From NCBI GenBank assembly GCA_026119855.1, contig JAOWBW010001120.1, positions 310,001 through 374,000 on the forward strand: a stretch of 64,000 bases of DNA, written 5' to 3'. The notes beneath the pieces are model-generated. The model did no database searches and had not been told where the DNA came from. It saw only the letters and a program-made list of their open reading frames with translations. Numbering within the stretch: the first letter of the stretch is position 1; every line of letters begins with the position of its first letter. The stretch is from Campanula takesimana. Lineage: Eukaryota; Streptophyta; Magnoliopsida; Asterales; Campanulaceae. Both the position numbers and the translations under genes were made by a program. This document shows positions 1 to 11,899 of the stretch, piece by piece.

Positions 1-8
1 ATTCTTAC

Positions 9-3000
9 CTGTTTTAGATCTGATTTGTTCGGTCCATTCATCTATGACCTGCATATGCCAATTAAACTTTTAAAAATCAACCAGATTACTTCCACAAAAT
101 GTCAGAAATAACACAAAGTAGTATTATTATGCATGGATTAGGAACAATGTATGTGCGAGATTTGGATCTAAAAAGATCATGGCTTAGCACCAGTAACTGA
201 CCACCAGAATAAACATAATTGTTTTGGTAGCCAATCATGGAAAAACCTCACTTTTGTCAATTTTGGTTGCTTGCTGGCAAATTGTGCAAATCTTTGAGCA
301 CAATTTGGAAAAACACAACCTTGGAGGAAATGGCAGGAGTAAATAATATAGCACGGAAACTTATCTAGGTCTCAATTAAAAAACTGCAACTCATATTTAT
401 CGACGTACCTATGTTTAACATGATCCACGAGGGCATGGGAGTGGGATTGGTGCCGGACTAAGCTGGACAGTCAATCTCATGATTTTCTATCAAGCTTTGA
501 AGTGACTTTTTTAACAAATAGAAACCTAATATTATCATTATTGTTGTCAGACATGTAAGTTTTGGACTTCTGCTACCACAACTGCATTTGATATCATAGT
601 TGACACTACCTCCGTCCCAATTCAAGCTTGTTAGTTTGACTTTGCACGCTTATTAAGAAACCGATGTAGAATGAGTAAACAATTATAGTAAATTGAGGGT
701 ATAATCATCCAAAACTCTATTCATAAGTCAAATGGGTGAAAAGTAGGTTAGGAATGTGGTTTGTTTGTAATACTATAAAGTTAAGAGGAAAAGGTAGTCC
801 AAAACACTGTTCACTATTTGTCATTTATGGAATAAAGCAAAGTAAGAAGCTTATTGTGGGACGGACTGAAAAGAAAAGTAAGAAGCTTAAATTGGGACGT
901 AGTGAGTATTGCTATTAATATCACCTTTATAATTAGGATCATCAGAATCAGTGGTTAAAGATTAGGGTTCTTACCTGGTTAAAGTTTGTAAATGCAGGGT
1001 CATCAGAATCACTGGTGAGAGGAACACCCGTCGATGCTTGTAATCGCTGCAGTGAAGATCTGTTCCCAACTAGAATTGTCCTAGCTTTATCAATCAAATC
1101 CTACAGGATAGTAAATTACAGTCAAATCCATTGTAGAACAATGTGAAATTGCATTAATTTCTGGAACTGAACAAACCAAAGATGTGTGATGTGGTCAACC
1201 ACTGTCAGTTTCTTTGATTGACAATTAAAAGTTACAAGAAATAAATAGAGAAAGCAGTGACTTTGTCCTAATTTATCACTACGCTATATTGAAGTTAGTT
1301 GAAAACGATAGAACCGGTAGCCTGATCCTAACAACATCCACCAATCATGAGTTTCTTTTCTAAAAGTCGACTCAAAAAGATGATCCTCAGCTTGAAACTG
1401 TGACCAATTTTTCTTACTAGAAATTTTCTCCAGTGTAGCAAACAGTAAATGAGACCTTTTTTATTAGATCCCCGTGAACGATAGATAATACACACACAAA
1501 ATTTATGAGTTAATCTCAGAACTGCTAGATGATCACAACAATCACCTGCCCAAGCGTACTCAAGTGAAAAAGGTCTTGCATAGGCATCCACGCATCTAGC
1601 AGCAAACATCATTTTCAACCTCAGTAAAATACTCCCTCCGTCCCCAAATGATCTTCCCAATTTTTTTGTTGTTAGTATGAATGAACTTTGAGTGTTAATA
1701 TTAGGTTGATTTAATTATCCTAATGAAAAATCTAAAACTTGTTCTTGATATTATCGTTGACGGTGTATCAGTTAAAAGTTTTAGATTATCATTAGTATAA
1801 TAAAATCAACCAATAATTATTGCTTAAAGTTCATTCGTAATAACAGCAAAAAAGTGGGAAGATCATTTGGGGACAGAGGGAGTAGATGATTTATCGGCAA
1901 TGCAATAATCTTTCTCCCCTTAATGGAACTGCATTCTTTACAGATGTTCAAGGCACAAGTTCCATTTAGATTACTTCTCAAAAAAAAAATCTAGCAAATT
2001 CATTACAATTTAATCACCATCATCCTCAAACTTGGTCCCAATTTCCCTGTCACTCCAAAGCAGGAGGGCATATAGCTAAACAAACTCACGCTCCTGCATT
2101 GCAAAAGGATCCTACTTTGACTTTTTTTAAAGTCAGCTAGATAAAAATTTACCAAAGATTTATAAGGATGTATACTTCTTTACAATTTAAGAAGATTATG
2201 AACTGCAATTGCTAATCCATCTAATGTAGTTTTTACTGGCACGTTGATTACCTAAAACAAAACAAGTTTATGGTTTAACAATGACTTCAAATGTCCCTGT
2301 TGACGTGTAAATATAAAACATGGACTTGCCAATACTGGTATAAATTGAGTTTAGATCGCCTAAGTAACTTCAACAATTCATTCTCCCTTTGAAAGATGTA
2401 TGAGTACATAGTTTTAGAAGTACTGGATCCATATCATTATGTGTGTGTGTGTGTGTGCACAGCACTCCATGTTACAAGACATAGCTTACCAGGTATTTTT
2501 ACATTACATCTCTTAAACACCCAATTATTCCTCGTCTCTGAAATTCTCCGCTTATTTCTCCAAGGAAAAAAGGTTAATATTCTTAATATTTACACCAAGT
2601 CCATTCACCACGCATTACTTCATGTTTTCTGCTTTAACACCAACACAAATCGGTGCAAAGAAATTTTGTTAAGACTGACCAACTAGACCCCCTACTAAAA
2701 AGGAAGGCGACATTGCAGATTTGGAGCAAACAGTGGGAGGTGGTATAGGATAGTACACTAGTACAACATCCACATCTTCTCCCCCCCCCCTCCCTCCTTT
2801 TTTTACGTGGTATCCAGTTTGAACATAATACTCGCATTCAAACTTGGCCGGATGGATCCAAACGCTGACATGGATATTTTAGAAGCCATCAGAGCCAAAG
2901 ACAATTTTGGATGTTGTTGACAGAGAGTGAGTGCATTGGCTAGTCTGCTATAAGCCTATAACCTATCCCATGTTTGTTACCATAGAAAATTTTCAGATTA

Positions 3001-4462
3001 CAAGGAGAAGCTTCTTCTTTAACAATTATGTGACACGGAGAAATATCTCTTTGCAATCTGAAAGAGAGAGAGAGAGAGAGACGAAGTTCTGACTTTATTG
3101 GCAATGTGAGTGGCTTAGATAACCTATTATATGTTTGTCTGTATACAGAAATATCTCTCTCTCTCTCTCTCTCTCTGAATCTAATATAGTAAAAAATTAC
3201 AGCAATCTGCAATCTTAATCAGGATAGGCAGATTGCTGGAAGAATAATATCCATCAGACGTTCTCAAAAGAGGTCTTGCCAGTTGAATTTCCACTCCTTC
3301 ACAAACGCAAGCTTTTGCAATGATCTGGTTTGCTCCACAAGGAAGAAATTTAGGGTGTTAACTCTAGGACTCTTATCCGTCCTAAATAGATGACTGAGGC
3401 ATTGGAGAGTCTCCTAGAGCCCAAACTCCGTAGAGTTTTTAGTAACGTTTGTCTTGTAGGTGTTCAAGGTCCCAACATTTTTAACCAACAATCTCCACCC
3501 CCCCCCCCCAACCATCCCAACAAGATTTTGGCAACAACAACTCTAAAAACCAGTTCACAAGGATTTTATATCATAACAAAACTTTAAAGATAAGGTAATC
3601 AAGCATATAATCACGTCCTTACAAGTAGTGGTGGCTATATTTCAATTGGTCATTCCAGCAGTAGATAGAACATATTAAGTTACATGAGCTCCTATTATGA
3701 AAAAGAAAACACTTGCACAAGCATTTTCCTTGTAGATGGGAGGCCACTTAACAACACAAGTACCCAAACGCTTTATCCAGCAAAGAGAAACCAACTTAAG
3801 AAAATGGAAACTTTGGAACTTTATGGGCTCAGCAATGCCAGAGATGATAGACCAAACCCTTCAAGAATGTAGTAAAACCAACTGAATTTCCCTCATTACC
3901 CAACAAAATTTCCCCCAACATCCTCATCAAACTGTATTTATCAATAAACAAATTTGAGCCACCACGACTGCTGCAATTAAACCCTAAATGGGTTAACAAA
4001 AATCAAATCAATTGAGTGTAGATGCAAATGAAGAACCTGCTTGGCAGATAGTAGAAGACGGCACTCTTCCTGCAAACAAGGTAATTCATCTTGTATCTTC
4101 TTGATCCTGGAAACTAGCTTCATTGGATTCGCCTATAAAAAAAAAAAAAAAATCAGTAATGCAGAGCTTGTGTCCAAATCTGCCTTCCCCAAAACAATTC
4201 AGAGAATTCGCATCAATGTCTAGGGAAAAAGAAAATAATATGCATATCTATAACAGGAATTAGCTTTCAAGAAGAGCAAATTTAGGGGGAAATTAAGGAA
4301 GGAAATGGGATTGATTACATGGGGAGGATAAATTTGTTGAAATTCCTTTTCGAGACGGTGGTGTACGACGTTGAGGTCGTGATTGGCTGTGGCTAGCAGA
4401 TTCACCACCCCATCCAACGCTTCATGTTGTTGTACCTGTTCTTCTTTTTGAACTGCCGCCAT
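9..4462 (-). CDS. SKA2: SKA2-like spindle/kinetochore-associated protein, 3' end off window
   Basis: Four exons can be joined with GT-AG sites and an unbroken frame: 4319-4462 (48 codons from ATG), 4037-4132 (32), 975-1100 (42) and 9-48 (13 plus one base). The protein starts MAAVQKEEQVQQ, then a helical stretch LATANHDLNVVHHRLEKEF, then ANPMKLVSRIKKIQDEL, DLIDKARTILVGNR and VIDEWTEQIRSK. The pattern of a short N-terminal coiled coil, a 'RLE.E' helix and 'NP..L...I..I..EL' is that of SKA2, the small subunit of the SKA microtubule-binding complex at kinetochores, which plants retain as a short protein. The donor after codon 135 (GTAAGAAT, 8-1) shows the gene continues off the left edge. Intron 2 is about 2.9 kb and holds a Stowaway MITE; intron 3 holds another. 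No frame damage is seen, so this is probably a working gene. Recognition rests on motif similarity, not a database search. Confidence 0.5.
608..912. mobile_element. Stowaway-like MITE in SKA2 intron 3
   Basis: The left end reads CTACCTCCGTCCCAATTCAA and the right end, read on the other strand, CACTACGTCCCAATTTAAGC, so the element has imperfect terminal inverted repeats of the Stowaway type (CTCCCTCCGTCCC). It is about 300 bp and AT-rich, with no coding capacity. A TA follows the right end but the left boundary is degraded, so the ends are approximate. Confidence 0.5.
1632..1882. mobile_element. Stowaway MITE in SKA2 intron 2
   Basis: A 251-bp element with near-perfect terminal inverted repeats: CTCCCTCCGTCCCCAAATGA at the left, and its complement ending GGGGACAGAGGGAG at the right. 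It is flanked by TA on both sides (1630-1631 and 1883-1884), the Tc1/mariner-type target duplication expected of Stowaway. No coding capacity. Confidence 0.5.
2441..2457. repeat. (GT)n microsatellite
   Basis: Eight GT dinucleotides in SKA2 intron 2. Confidence 0.5.
3063..3176. repeat. (GA)n and (CT)n tracts facing each other
   Basis: A GA tract of about nine repeats (3063-3081) is followed some 70 bp later by a CT tract of about eleven repeats (3154-3176). Both lie in SKA2 intron 2 and could pair into a hairpin in the pre-mRNA. Sequence around both tracts (AGAAATATCTCT) is also repeated. Confidence 0.5.
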
Positions 4463-4558
4463 TTGTTGTCAATTTGAATTTCTCAAAGTGTCTAGCTTCG
4501 CTTCGATTTTGACTTTTTAATGGGAGGAACTACTACTAACCAGTAATCAGTAAGAAGG

Positions 4559-4606
4559 TTAGGGTTAGGGTTAGGGTTAGGGTTAGGGTTAGGGTTAGGG
4601 TCAGGG
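4559..4606. repeat. Interstitial telomere-like (TTAGGG)n tract
   Basis: Seven perfect TTAGGG units followed by a TCAGGG unit lie 97-144 bp upstream of the SKA2 start codon. On the sense strand of the gene this reads (CCCTAA)n, which contains the core of the plant telo-box (AAACCCTAA). The 6-bp unit differs from the usual 7-bp plant telomere unit TTTAGGG. Confidence 0.5.
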
Positions 4607-4711
4607 ATAACGCCTCCTCTTTCTTGGGTGTAATTATAAAGTCTAAAAAATCTCATAAAACTTGGTTCACAAAATGATATGTCAAGATTTTATTAGTGCT
4701 TTTAATTAAAG

Positions 4712-5476
4712 AGGTGGTCTCCCATGAGAACAAGGGGATCCGTCTCATGCATGAAACGGGTCGCCCCATGACCCATGGGCCGAACCCGCCACGTGGCAAC
4801 CCACCATTGGCTGAAATTTTTTATTTTATTTTTTTTGGTTTTTTTGAGTTTTTATATTTTTTTTCGGCTTTTCAGTGGTTTAGCAAAAAATAATAGTTAA
4901 CATCTCTTAAAGTAACATTGTTCATAAGTAAACGTAATACTTGTTTTAAAAAACAAAAGCTCGTTTTTACCATTTGAAAAGTAATAACTTATGTATATGA
5001 ATGTAATAGTAAGTTTATACAAGTAAATGTAACACTTTGATTGACGAAATTGTAACAGATTTCTATAGATAATGTAATACTTTTACATGTATCATGATAA
5101 ATTTGACCCCATTGTAACTTATTGTTTGAAAACAAATAGATATCTATACATATGTATTACAATTATTTACAAATACTATTACATATAAATAACACGTTTG
5201 TTACATTTTAGTTATAATAAGTATTACTTTTGGCAAACGAAGAAAACATAGGAATAACACTATTACTTTAAGAGATGGTAACTATTACTTTTCACAAACC
5301 AAAAAAAAACCAAAAAAAAAAAAAAAAAATTTTTTTTTTTTGGGCCAATGAGGGGCTGCCACGTGGCAGGGTCCCCCATGGGTCCTGGAGCAGGGTTGTG
5401 GGTCGGGTAATGGGTCAAAAAAATGAACCGTCTCACCCATGAGACGGGTTGGAGTGTTCTCACACAAGTTTTTGTC
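4712..5476. mobile_element. Mutator-like non-autonomous element (MULE-MITE)
   Basis: A 765-bp AT-rich element with imperfect terminal inverted repeats of about 130 bp. Shared blocks in both arms include CCGTCTCATG, GACCCATGGG, GCCACGTGGCA and CATTGGC. It is flanked by the direct repeat TTAATTAAAG (4702-4711 and 5477-5486). Long inverted repeats with a 9-10 bp target duplication are typical of Mutator-like elements. No transposase. It interrupts an older MITE-like sequence whose two halves resume outside the duplication. Confidence 0.5.
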
Positions 5477-5523
5477 TTAATTAAAGTGTGACGGGTTCAA
5501 TGCAACCAATAAAATCACAAAAT

Positions 5524-6341
5524 CTTGGGAAAAAAACTTGTTTTTCCTAATTCTCAGGAAAAACGTGTTTTTAAAAAAAGCGGTGACAGTTTTATAAATA
5601 TGTGGAACTTCTTTTAAAAACGCGCAGTGACATTTTTTTAAATAATTGAAACTTCTCAAATGAATATAAAAGCCTTTTGGATATGATTTTCAAGCACATC
5701 ATGGCCAAAAAACCTTCTGGATATCAACCTCAAAAGGTTCTGGACATCAATAATAAAGTATTCCGGATATGATTTCAAGCACATTTCAACATCTTGGACA
5801 ACAAATCTTCTGGATATCAAGCTTAAGATGTTCTGGATAGCTAGTTCTAGTGTTTTTGATAGCTAGTAAGCATTTTGAAATAGGGAAATAATAAGTTACA
5901 AAAAATAGCTACAAAATGTGGCCTACAAAATGTGGCTTACAAAATGATGTGTCATAATTGTGTTGGTGTTTTTAATTAAAGTGTGTATGGTCCACTATTG
6001 ATGTAGCCAATGAAATATTGTCACTACATCTTGTATCCTTCATTTTGTAAACTTCTTTTGTAAGCCGAGCATTGCCATTTGAAATAACCTTTAAAGCTGA
6101 AAAGAACCTTTGAAACTGATAGCCAGAAAGCTTTTTTCTGAAAGGAAATTTCGAGAGCAATAAATAGTTATTGACAATGTTTAGGATTACCGGTTGATGT
6201 GTTACAAAGGTCCAGATAGTGTATTGAGGAGTGTCAGATGGTATTGACAAGTTTCAATTATTTACAAGAATGCCACCGCGCATTTTTTTTAAAACACATT
6301 TTTCCTATCACTAGAAAAAACGCGTTTTTCAGGAAACTAAC
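5524..6341. mobile_element. Foldback MITE with long inverted repeats
   Basis: The two ends form long imperfect inverted repeats. At the left, AGGAAAAACGTGTTTTTAAA and AAATAATTGAAACTTCTCAA; at the right, the complements of AAACACATTTTTCCT and AAATAATTGAAACTTGTCAA. About 800 bp, AT-rich, no ORF of interest. The target duplication was not identified, so the ends are approximate. A shorter MITE lies inside it. Confidence 0.5.
5918..6070. mobile_element. Short MITE-like unit
   Basis: Starts CTTACAAAATGATGTGTCAT and ends with a near complement of it (TTTTGTAAACTTCTTTTGTA). Its centre, TTTTTAATTAAAGTGTG, closely matches the sequence interrupted by the Mutator-like element at 4702/5477, so two copies of one small family lie within 1.3 kb. 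Confidence 0.5.
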
Positions 6342-6423
6342 TCAATAAAATATCGTCAACTCAATAAAATATCTTCAACTCATTGCTCTTCTTAAGGTTC
6401 ACAACTACTCCCTCTGTCCCAAT

Positions 6424-7397
6424 TAGGGGTGGCAAAATGGGTATCCCGGATAGAAATGGGTAAAACCAATGTTTAACCATTAACTTAATGGGTAGATTTG
6501 GGTATTATCCATTATACCCATTAACGTTAATGGGCATAAATGGATAATACCCACATTTATCCATTAGCTACCGGGTATACCCAATACCACTATTACACAC
6601 ATACGTCACATTCCAATACCGCCGTTGTTGCCGTCACCGCCCCTTATTTCCCCACACCTCCACATTTATCAAAAAAAAAAAAAATATGAGTGAAAAGAAG
6701 TTTTTTTTTCGGGGTGGGGGTGGGGTGGGTGCTGGGGTAGTTGGGGGTGGTGGAGATGTTCATTTTTTTTTTAATATGAGTGAAAAGAAGTTTTTTTTTT
6801 TTGGGTGGGGTAGGGTGGGGGTGGGTGGGTGCTGGGGTAGTTTTAGGGGTGGTGGAGATGTTCATTTTTATTTTTTTTAATATGAGTGAAAAGAATTTTT
6901 TTTTTTTTTGGGTGGGGTGGGTGGGTGGGGTATGGTGGGGTTGGTGTGGGTGCTGGGGTAGTTGGGGGTGGTGGAGATGTTCATTTAAAAAAAAATGAGT
7001 GAAAAGAAGTTTTTTTTTTGGGTGGGGTGGGTGGGTGGGGTGGGGTTGGGTGCTGGGATAGTTGGGGGTGGTGGAGATGTTCATATTTTAAAAAAAAATA
7101 TGAGTGAAAAGAAGGTTTTTTTTTTTTGTGGGGTGGGGTGGGGTAGTTGGGGGTGGTGGATAGGATGGACGAAGAGAGTGGTGTTAGAGGTGTAGTATTG
7201 TTGGTGCAAAACTTTTGGATAAACCCATTGGTTATCCGGGTAAAAACCCATTTAATCCATTAATATTGTGGGTATATATGGGTGTTTACCCATTATACCC
7301 ATTACTACTATTGGTTTAATGGATAACATCCAAATAAGTCTTTTTATAATGGGTTAATGGATGGACTAATGGATTGGATAAAAAATTGTCACCCCTA
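6424..7397. mobile_element. hAT-type MITE with exact 8-bp target duplication
   Basis: The ends are TAGGGGTGGCAAAATGG and, inverted, TAGGGGTGACAATTTTT, the usual hAT terminal repeat. The flanks are the identical 8-mer GTCCCAAT (6416-6423 and 7398-7405). The 974-bp body has subterminal inverted blocks built from 'ATGGGTA', 'CCATTA' and 'TGGATAA' and a central G-rich minisatellite. No transposase is encoded. Confidence 0.5.
6680..7165. repeat. G-rich minisatellite, five units of about 90-115 bp
   Basis: Each unit begins ATGAGTGAAAAGAAG followed by a T run, then GGGTGGGG-type blocks, and ends GGGGGTGGTGGAGATGTTCA. Units start near 6686, 6776, 6880, 6995 and 7101. Many runs of three to five G on the plus strand give a strong G-quadruplex potential. 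Open frames on either strand are low-complexity artefacts. Confidence 0.5.
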
Positions 7398-7985
7398 GTC
7401 CCAATTTAAAATTCTTACTTTCCTTTTTATATTTCCTAGTTTAAGGTTCTTAGTTGTTTTATTCCTTAAATGGTAAAGTGTTAATAGTGTTTTAGACAAT
7501 GTTGACCTCATAAAGTTCATATATTACAAAAAAACATTCACTTATCTATCTTCTTTTAACATACTTGCTTTATGAATGAACAAATAAATCATCTCCACAC
7601 TACTATTGCTGACCCAAGTTTGCATTGATTCTTTAATAAACGTATAAACTCAAACAAAAAACTTTAAACCGGGACGAAAATAGTACTACTGATAAACTTT
7701 TAATTTGAATGTTTATGAGTGGGTTTGAGGTGAAATTAGTTTGTAATTAGATACATAAATTCTAATAGCTAACATTTAATGAATATTTAGAAATAGTTTA
7801 AAAAATAGGATTTTTTAAAATTTAAGAAGAAACTAGTTCCCCCAAATAAAAAAAGTTGAACAAATAGGTTAGTGAGACATACTCCCTCTAGCCACGAATA
7901 TAAATAAAAAAAATACATTTTTTTCTTTAATAAATAATAACAAATTTACATGCAAAGTTGACCACTTCTACCAAATCAACGGTAA

Positions 7986-8896
7986 TCAGTGTTCTAAAAA
8001 TCTCTAAGCGCCCGCTAGGCAGTGAAGCCGGGCCTAGCGCCTAGGAACTAGTCGGGGCCTAGGTGAGGCCAAGAAATTAGCACATTTTTATATTTTTTTA
8101 ATAATTCTAAATATAAAATATACTTATCCAAAAAAAATAGTGCTAGTTATTTTTTTTATTTATCAATATTAATAAAGTCTTATCCCATATCACATAGGTA
8201 GACAATTTTTAAGAGATGAAGTGTTATAAGTAGGAGTGTATGAGGCCAAGCTATTTGATGCAAACTAGACTCAGAATGACAGAGCCTCTATATATAGCTC
8301 AATATCTGAATGTGCTTGTTTGTCAAATGTACAGAGTAAATTATAATGTAACAAATGCATATCCCCCTACTTTATAATACTAAGCTCTTTGTGAAAATAT
8401 GTTTCATAGATGTACATGTAGTAAGACAATACTCAATATACAGATGTATTTTAAGTTGGCCAAGGAGAAAAGAGTAGAGCTTGTGTGAATGCACTTAAAG
8501 TGGGATATTTATTCCACATCAGATATGAAATAAAAATCCTAAGAATGGAGTAGTATAAAAGGAAGGGCCTCAAGTGAATGAGATTCAGTCTTTGAAAACT
8601 TTTAGCCCACATTGGTTGTGAAATAAAGTTTCAAAGCAAGGGAGTTGCATAAATGAAGCAACAGCCCAACCTTCAAAATGGCACCAAGCCTTGAACTCTT
8701 TATCCCACGTTGGTTGGGAAATAAAGTGCTTAGGCTATAAAGTAGTTTGAATTTAAAGTCACACTTCGTTCTTGAGCGCCTAGACCACACAAAGACTGCT
8801 TAATTGCCACCTAAGGTGGCCAATTTGCCTTAAAGCGCGGTGTTATGGCTACGCCTAGAGACTAGGCACCGCCTAGACCGCTTTTTAGAATACTGA
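7986..8896. mobile_element. Non-autonomous element with CTAGGCG-rich inverted ends
   Basis: The left end is CAGTGTTCTAAAAATCTCTA and the right end, inverted, CAGTATTCTAAAAAGCGGTC; both continue into GC-rich blocks (GCGCCTAGG-like). The interior contains three degenerate copies of 'CCCACNTTGGTTG.GAAATAAAG'. The flanks look like the two halves of another Stowaway (ACTCCCTCTAGCCACGAATA begins at about 7882). Target duplication not resolved. Confidence 0.5.
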
Positions 8897-9001
8897 CTGT
8901 AATGATTGTTGTTCGTCTCACTCTGACGTTCGATTATTTGATCCGGAGTCAAAAGTTTCGACCGTTTCCGTGCACGCATTCAAATGTTAGCAAAATTATT
9001 A

Positions 9002-9308
9002 CTCTCTCTGCCACAAATATAAGCAAAAAAGTTGGGATTTTTTTTCCCACAAATATAAGCAACTTTTCTTAGTTTCAATATAAAACTTATTAAATATAAC
9101 TGTATGTATTACTCTTTTACCAAAATACCCCTAATTAATTACTTATTTTCAAATACAAGTGCACATTTATTATATATTTAATACGATGATATATTAGTAA
9201 TTTTAACATGTTTTTGTTATAAAATCAAGACAATTAACTAAATTTAACTATTTTCTTACTAAGTTTGTGTTTAATTTTTTTTCTCTTACATTTGTGGCCG
9301 GAGGGAGT
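9002..9308. mobile_element. Stowaway-like MITE
   Basis: The left end CTCTCTCTGCCACAAATATA and the right end, inverted, CTCCCTCCGGCCACAAATGT form terminal inverted repeats. TA precedes the left end. About 307 bp, AT-rich. A partial internal copy of the left repeat (CCCACAAATATAAGCAAC) lies at about 9046. Confidence 0.5.
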
Positions 9309-9309
9309 T

Positions 9310-10498
9310 AGTGTCAATCCTTCATTGTTATTTAACATATGGGTCTATAAATATATGTGCAATTAAATATTATGAAATAAGATCTCATGACTAATATTTT
9401 ATACTCCTTTTGCAAAAATAAATGACATGTACAATATATTTAATTTGACAGTATTTTAAGAGTATGTGTAGTACAATAAATTGTATAAAAGTTGTTTTTA
9501 TTTAAAAGGAAATTACAAAATAGAGTCTAATATTCAATGTGAGGTTTCAATTTGGAGCTTGAATTTTACCAATTTAAGGCATGACATGTCATTTTTGCAC
9601 GATTTATAGTTTTTTTACAATTTTGTCTAAATTCATGTTTGGTGGTCACGTGCAACATATGTAATAAAAAAAAATGAGGGGTATCCAACAGGCTGGAATT
9701 GAAATTTCTAAATTATGGTGGTTCAGCATTTATGGCGCACTTTGAAAACTGTTCCACGTCCTTTCAGTTGCTAGACGTGTACATAACCATTCTGACTAAC
9801 GGGCTTACTCAATTGTGTCGCACCAACTTTGAGTGGCTTCCACCAACTTCCAGCTCGTGCGTAGCCACATGCCAAATCGGTTAACATGTCGCATCGGAAA
9901 GTAACTCCTAGCCCTGATCATAAATAATCTAGCTCTCGAAGTTCGGGACCACTGTTAAGCCCAGACCCTGCGGACGGAGCACAAGGTCACTACATATGGA
10001 CCGATCGATAAACCAAGCTATAACTATTTTATGAACCACATTGCGAGCTCGTAAGTCCTGATCAATTTTCTTCTTGAGGCCTTTAGCCAGTGGTCTCCTA
10101 TCTGTGAACTTTGCTGTACCTTCTCTCGCATCATTGACAGACTTTCACATCACATTTAATAGAGGATCAGGCGCGTATGAGACGCGTATATGTTGCTGAA
10201 TCAGCCGTTTGTGGTGTATGATTTATTTCGATCAACGACATCCTCCACTACTTGACATGGTCCTCTCTTTTGCCCACCAACAAGATCGTGATACGTGTAT
10301 GGCAAAGGACAAACACATTTAATGTTGAGTTCTCTCTCAAAAATATCTCCACTATAAATACCTCTCTTACCCCTCTTGGGTAAGCTATATTGTCTAACCT
10401 GAATCACACACACTCTAAGGCATTCCACGCCTTATTCTCAGGTTTATACTTAAGAGATTTTACTATAACACCTCAAGGTCTGAGCTGGGATTAAGCCC
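9310..10498. other. Unassigned AT-rich stretch
   Basis: No convincing gene, RNA or transposon end was recognised. Short open frames on both strands lack family motifs. The last bases, AGCCC (10494-10498), are the left flank of copia A. Confidence 0.5.
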
Positions 10499-11885
10499 TG
10501 TTGGATTTTGAGCAAACATGCGCAGCGGAATAAAACCCAAAAGCCTAGGTCCAATCAAGATGATTAAATTAATACTGAGTTGAATTTAGAATACTAACTG
10601 TGATGGAGCTTTAAAAATTTCGGATCTTGAAAACTTCGTTCTTCAAGAATTGATCTTCTCCAAGCTTTCTTCAAGTCTTGATCGCATGAACACGAACTAG
10701 AAGATGATTAATCAATCACCCTCTATGGATATCCACACACGAACGAATATTAAGAACTCCTTAATCTTGACTGTTAGATCCAAAAGGGGCTATATGATTT
10801 TATGAATTATTGATCTTGATTCTCAATTTTAATCAATGAAATTGTTTCTCCAAACAACTAGATTAATCCTCTACAATGGCTGGGGAAAAGATGTTTATAT
10901 ATGTCTTAGTCCTTAACCCTTAAGGACTTTGGAAACCTAAATCCCGTCACTTAATTATGCCGCAAGTTTTCTGGCCAGACAGCACTGGCACGGTCATGCC
11001 AAATGGTTCGCCAGTCACTTGCCTTTGGCCGATTTATGGCACGGTCATGCTTTATATTCGACACCGTCGTGCTTTATATCTAGCACGGTCGTGCCAGACC
11101 AATATTCTGCCATTTTGCCCTTTTAACAATTCGTTCTCTTGTGTGTTACCCCATAGGATTATATCAAATTGGCAATGAGTCCAAACACATTTTGTCCTCA
11201 TAAATCATGAGCGGACCCTAGCAGGCCATCATGATTACCCAAATGATATAACTTGTCAAAGTTCATGAATCCTTACAATGTCATTGAACGTAAGCCATGG
11301 TCAATTGTCAACTTACAATGTTCAATACTTTCTCGATTCCGAATATTTTGAGCATGGCCATGAATTTCATCACAACTATTCATTGAGGGGCCCAAGACTG
11401 ACATCTCTCATAAAGAGGGACAAATCCTATCTTGACTTATTACACTTCCCTACATAGCTTCGATCATGCCAATCATATCCTTTTTAATTACTTGGTTAAG
11501 AGTAACGTTTGAATATGTCAAACATGATCTCCATTATGTGGAAGATCGCAATAATCTCAAGTCTAAGGATTCCAATGATATAACTATTAGAGGTTTAATT
11601 ATGACATTATGACCATGACATAAACCTCATATTTGGGTCATGTCCAGTATATGTTCACCAAAATATACCCATAAGTTTAACTTGTATCCAATACACATAA
11701 TCATCATATGATTATCTAACTAAACTTATACTAGTTCTTCATAAGTACTAGGGATGGGGATTATCATAACAAAACATGTAACAACAAATAATAATCCAAA
11801 ACAACTCTTTATATAAATGAAAAAGTGATAATAAACATTGTCTAACAATGTGCCAAATAACATGCTTAGGGCATACACACCAACA
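10499..11885 (-). repeat. Copia A 3' LTR
   Basis: A 1387-bp LTR bounded by TGTTGG...CCAACA. In the sense orientation (minus) a TATA box (TATATAAA, complement of 10894-10901) is preceded, 85-200 bp upstream, by four copies of a near-palindrome of the form GCACGGTCGTGC (10986-11097). The outer sequence (ATGCGCAGCGGAAT near 10520 and GGCAATGAGTCC near 11170) is shared with the other two copia LTRs of the window. Confidence 0.5.
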
Positions 11886-11899
11886 ATATCCCACTTACA

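Larger units (their letters stand above)
6406..7685. mobile_element. Stowaway-like MITE interrupted by a hAT element
   Basis: The left end CTCCCTCTGTCCCAAT and the right end (complement of TTTAAACCGGGACGAAAATA) are Stowaway-like terminal repeats. The sequence is cut at 6424-7397 by a hAT MITE, after which it resumes GTCCCAATTTAAAATTCTTA. Without the insert the element would be about 300 bp. Confidence 0.5.

Noticed and set aside
1328..1660. 110-codon minus-strand frame within SKA2 intron 2
   Set aside because: It overlaps a Stowaway end, lacks any family motif, and the exons on both sides splice in frame without it.
4559..4606. Chromosome end or telomere fusion
   Set aside because: Only seven to eight units, directly upstream of a gene, with ordinary sequence on both sides.
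6644..7195. Overlapping open frames on both strands rich in His/Pro/Thr or Gly/Trp
   Set aside because: They are translations of the G-rich minisatellite inside the hAT MITE.
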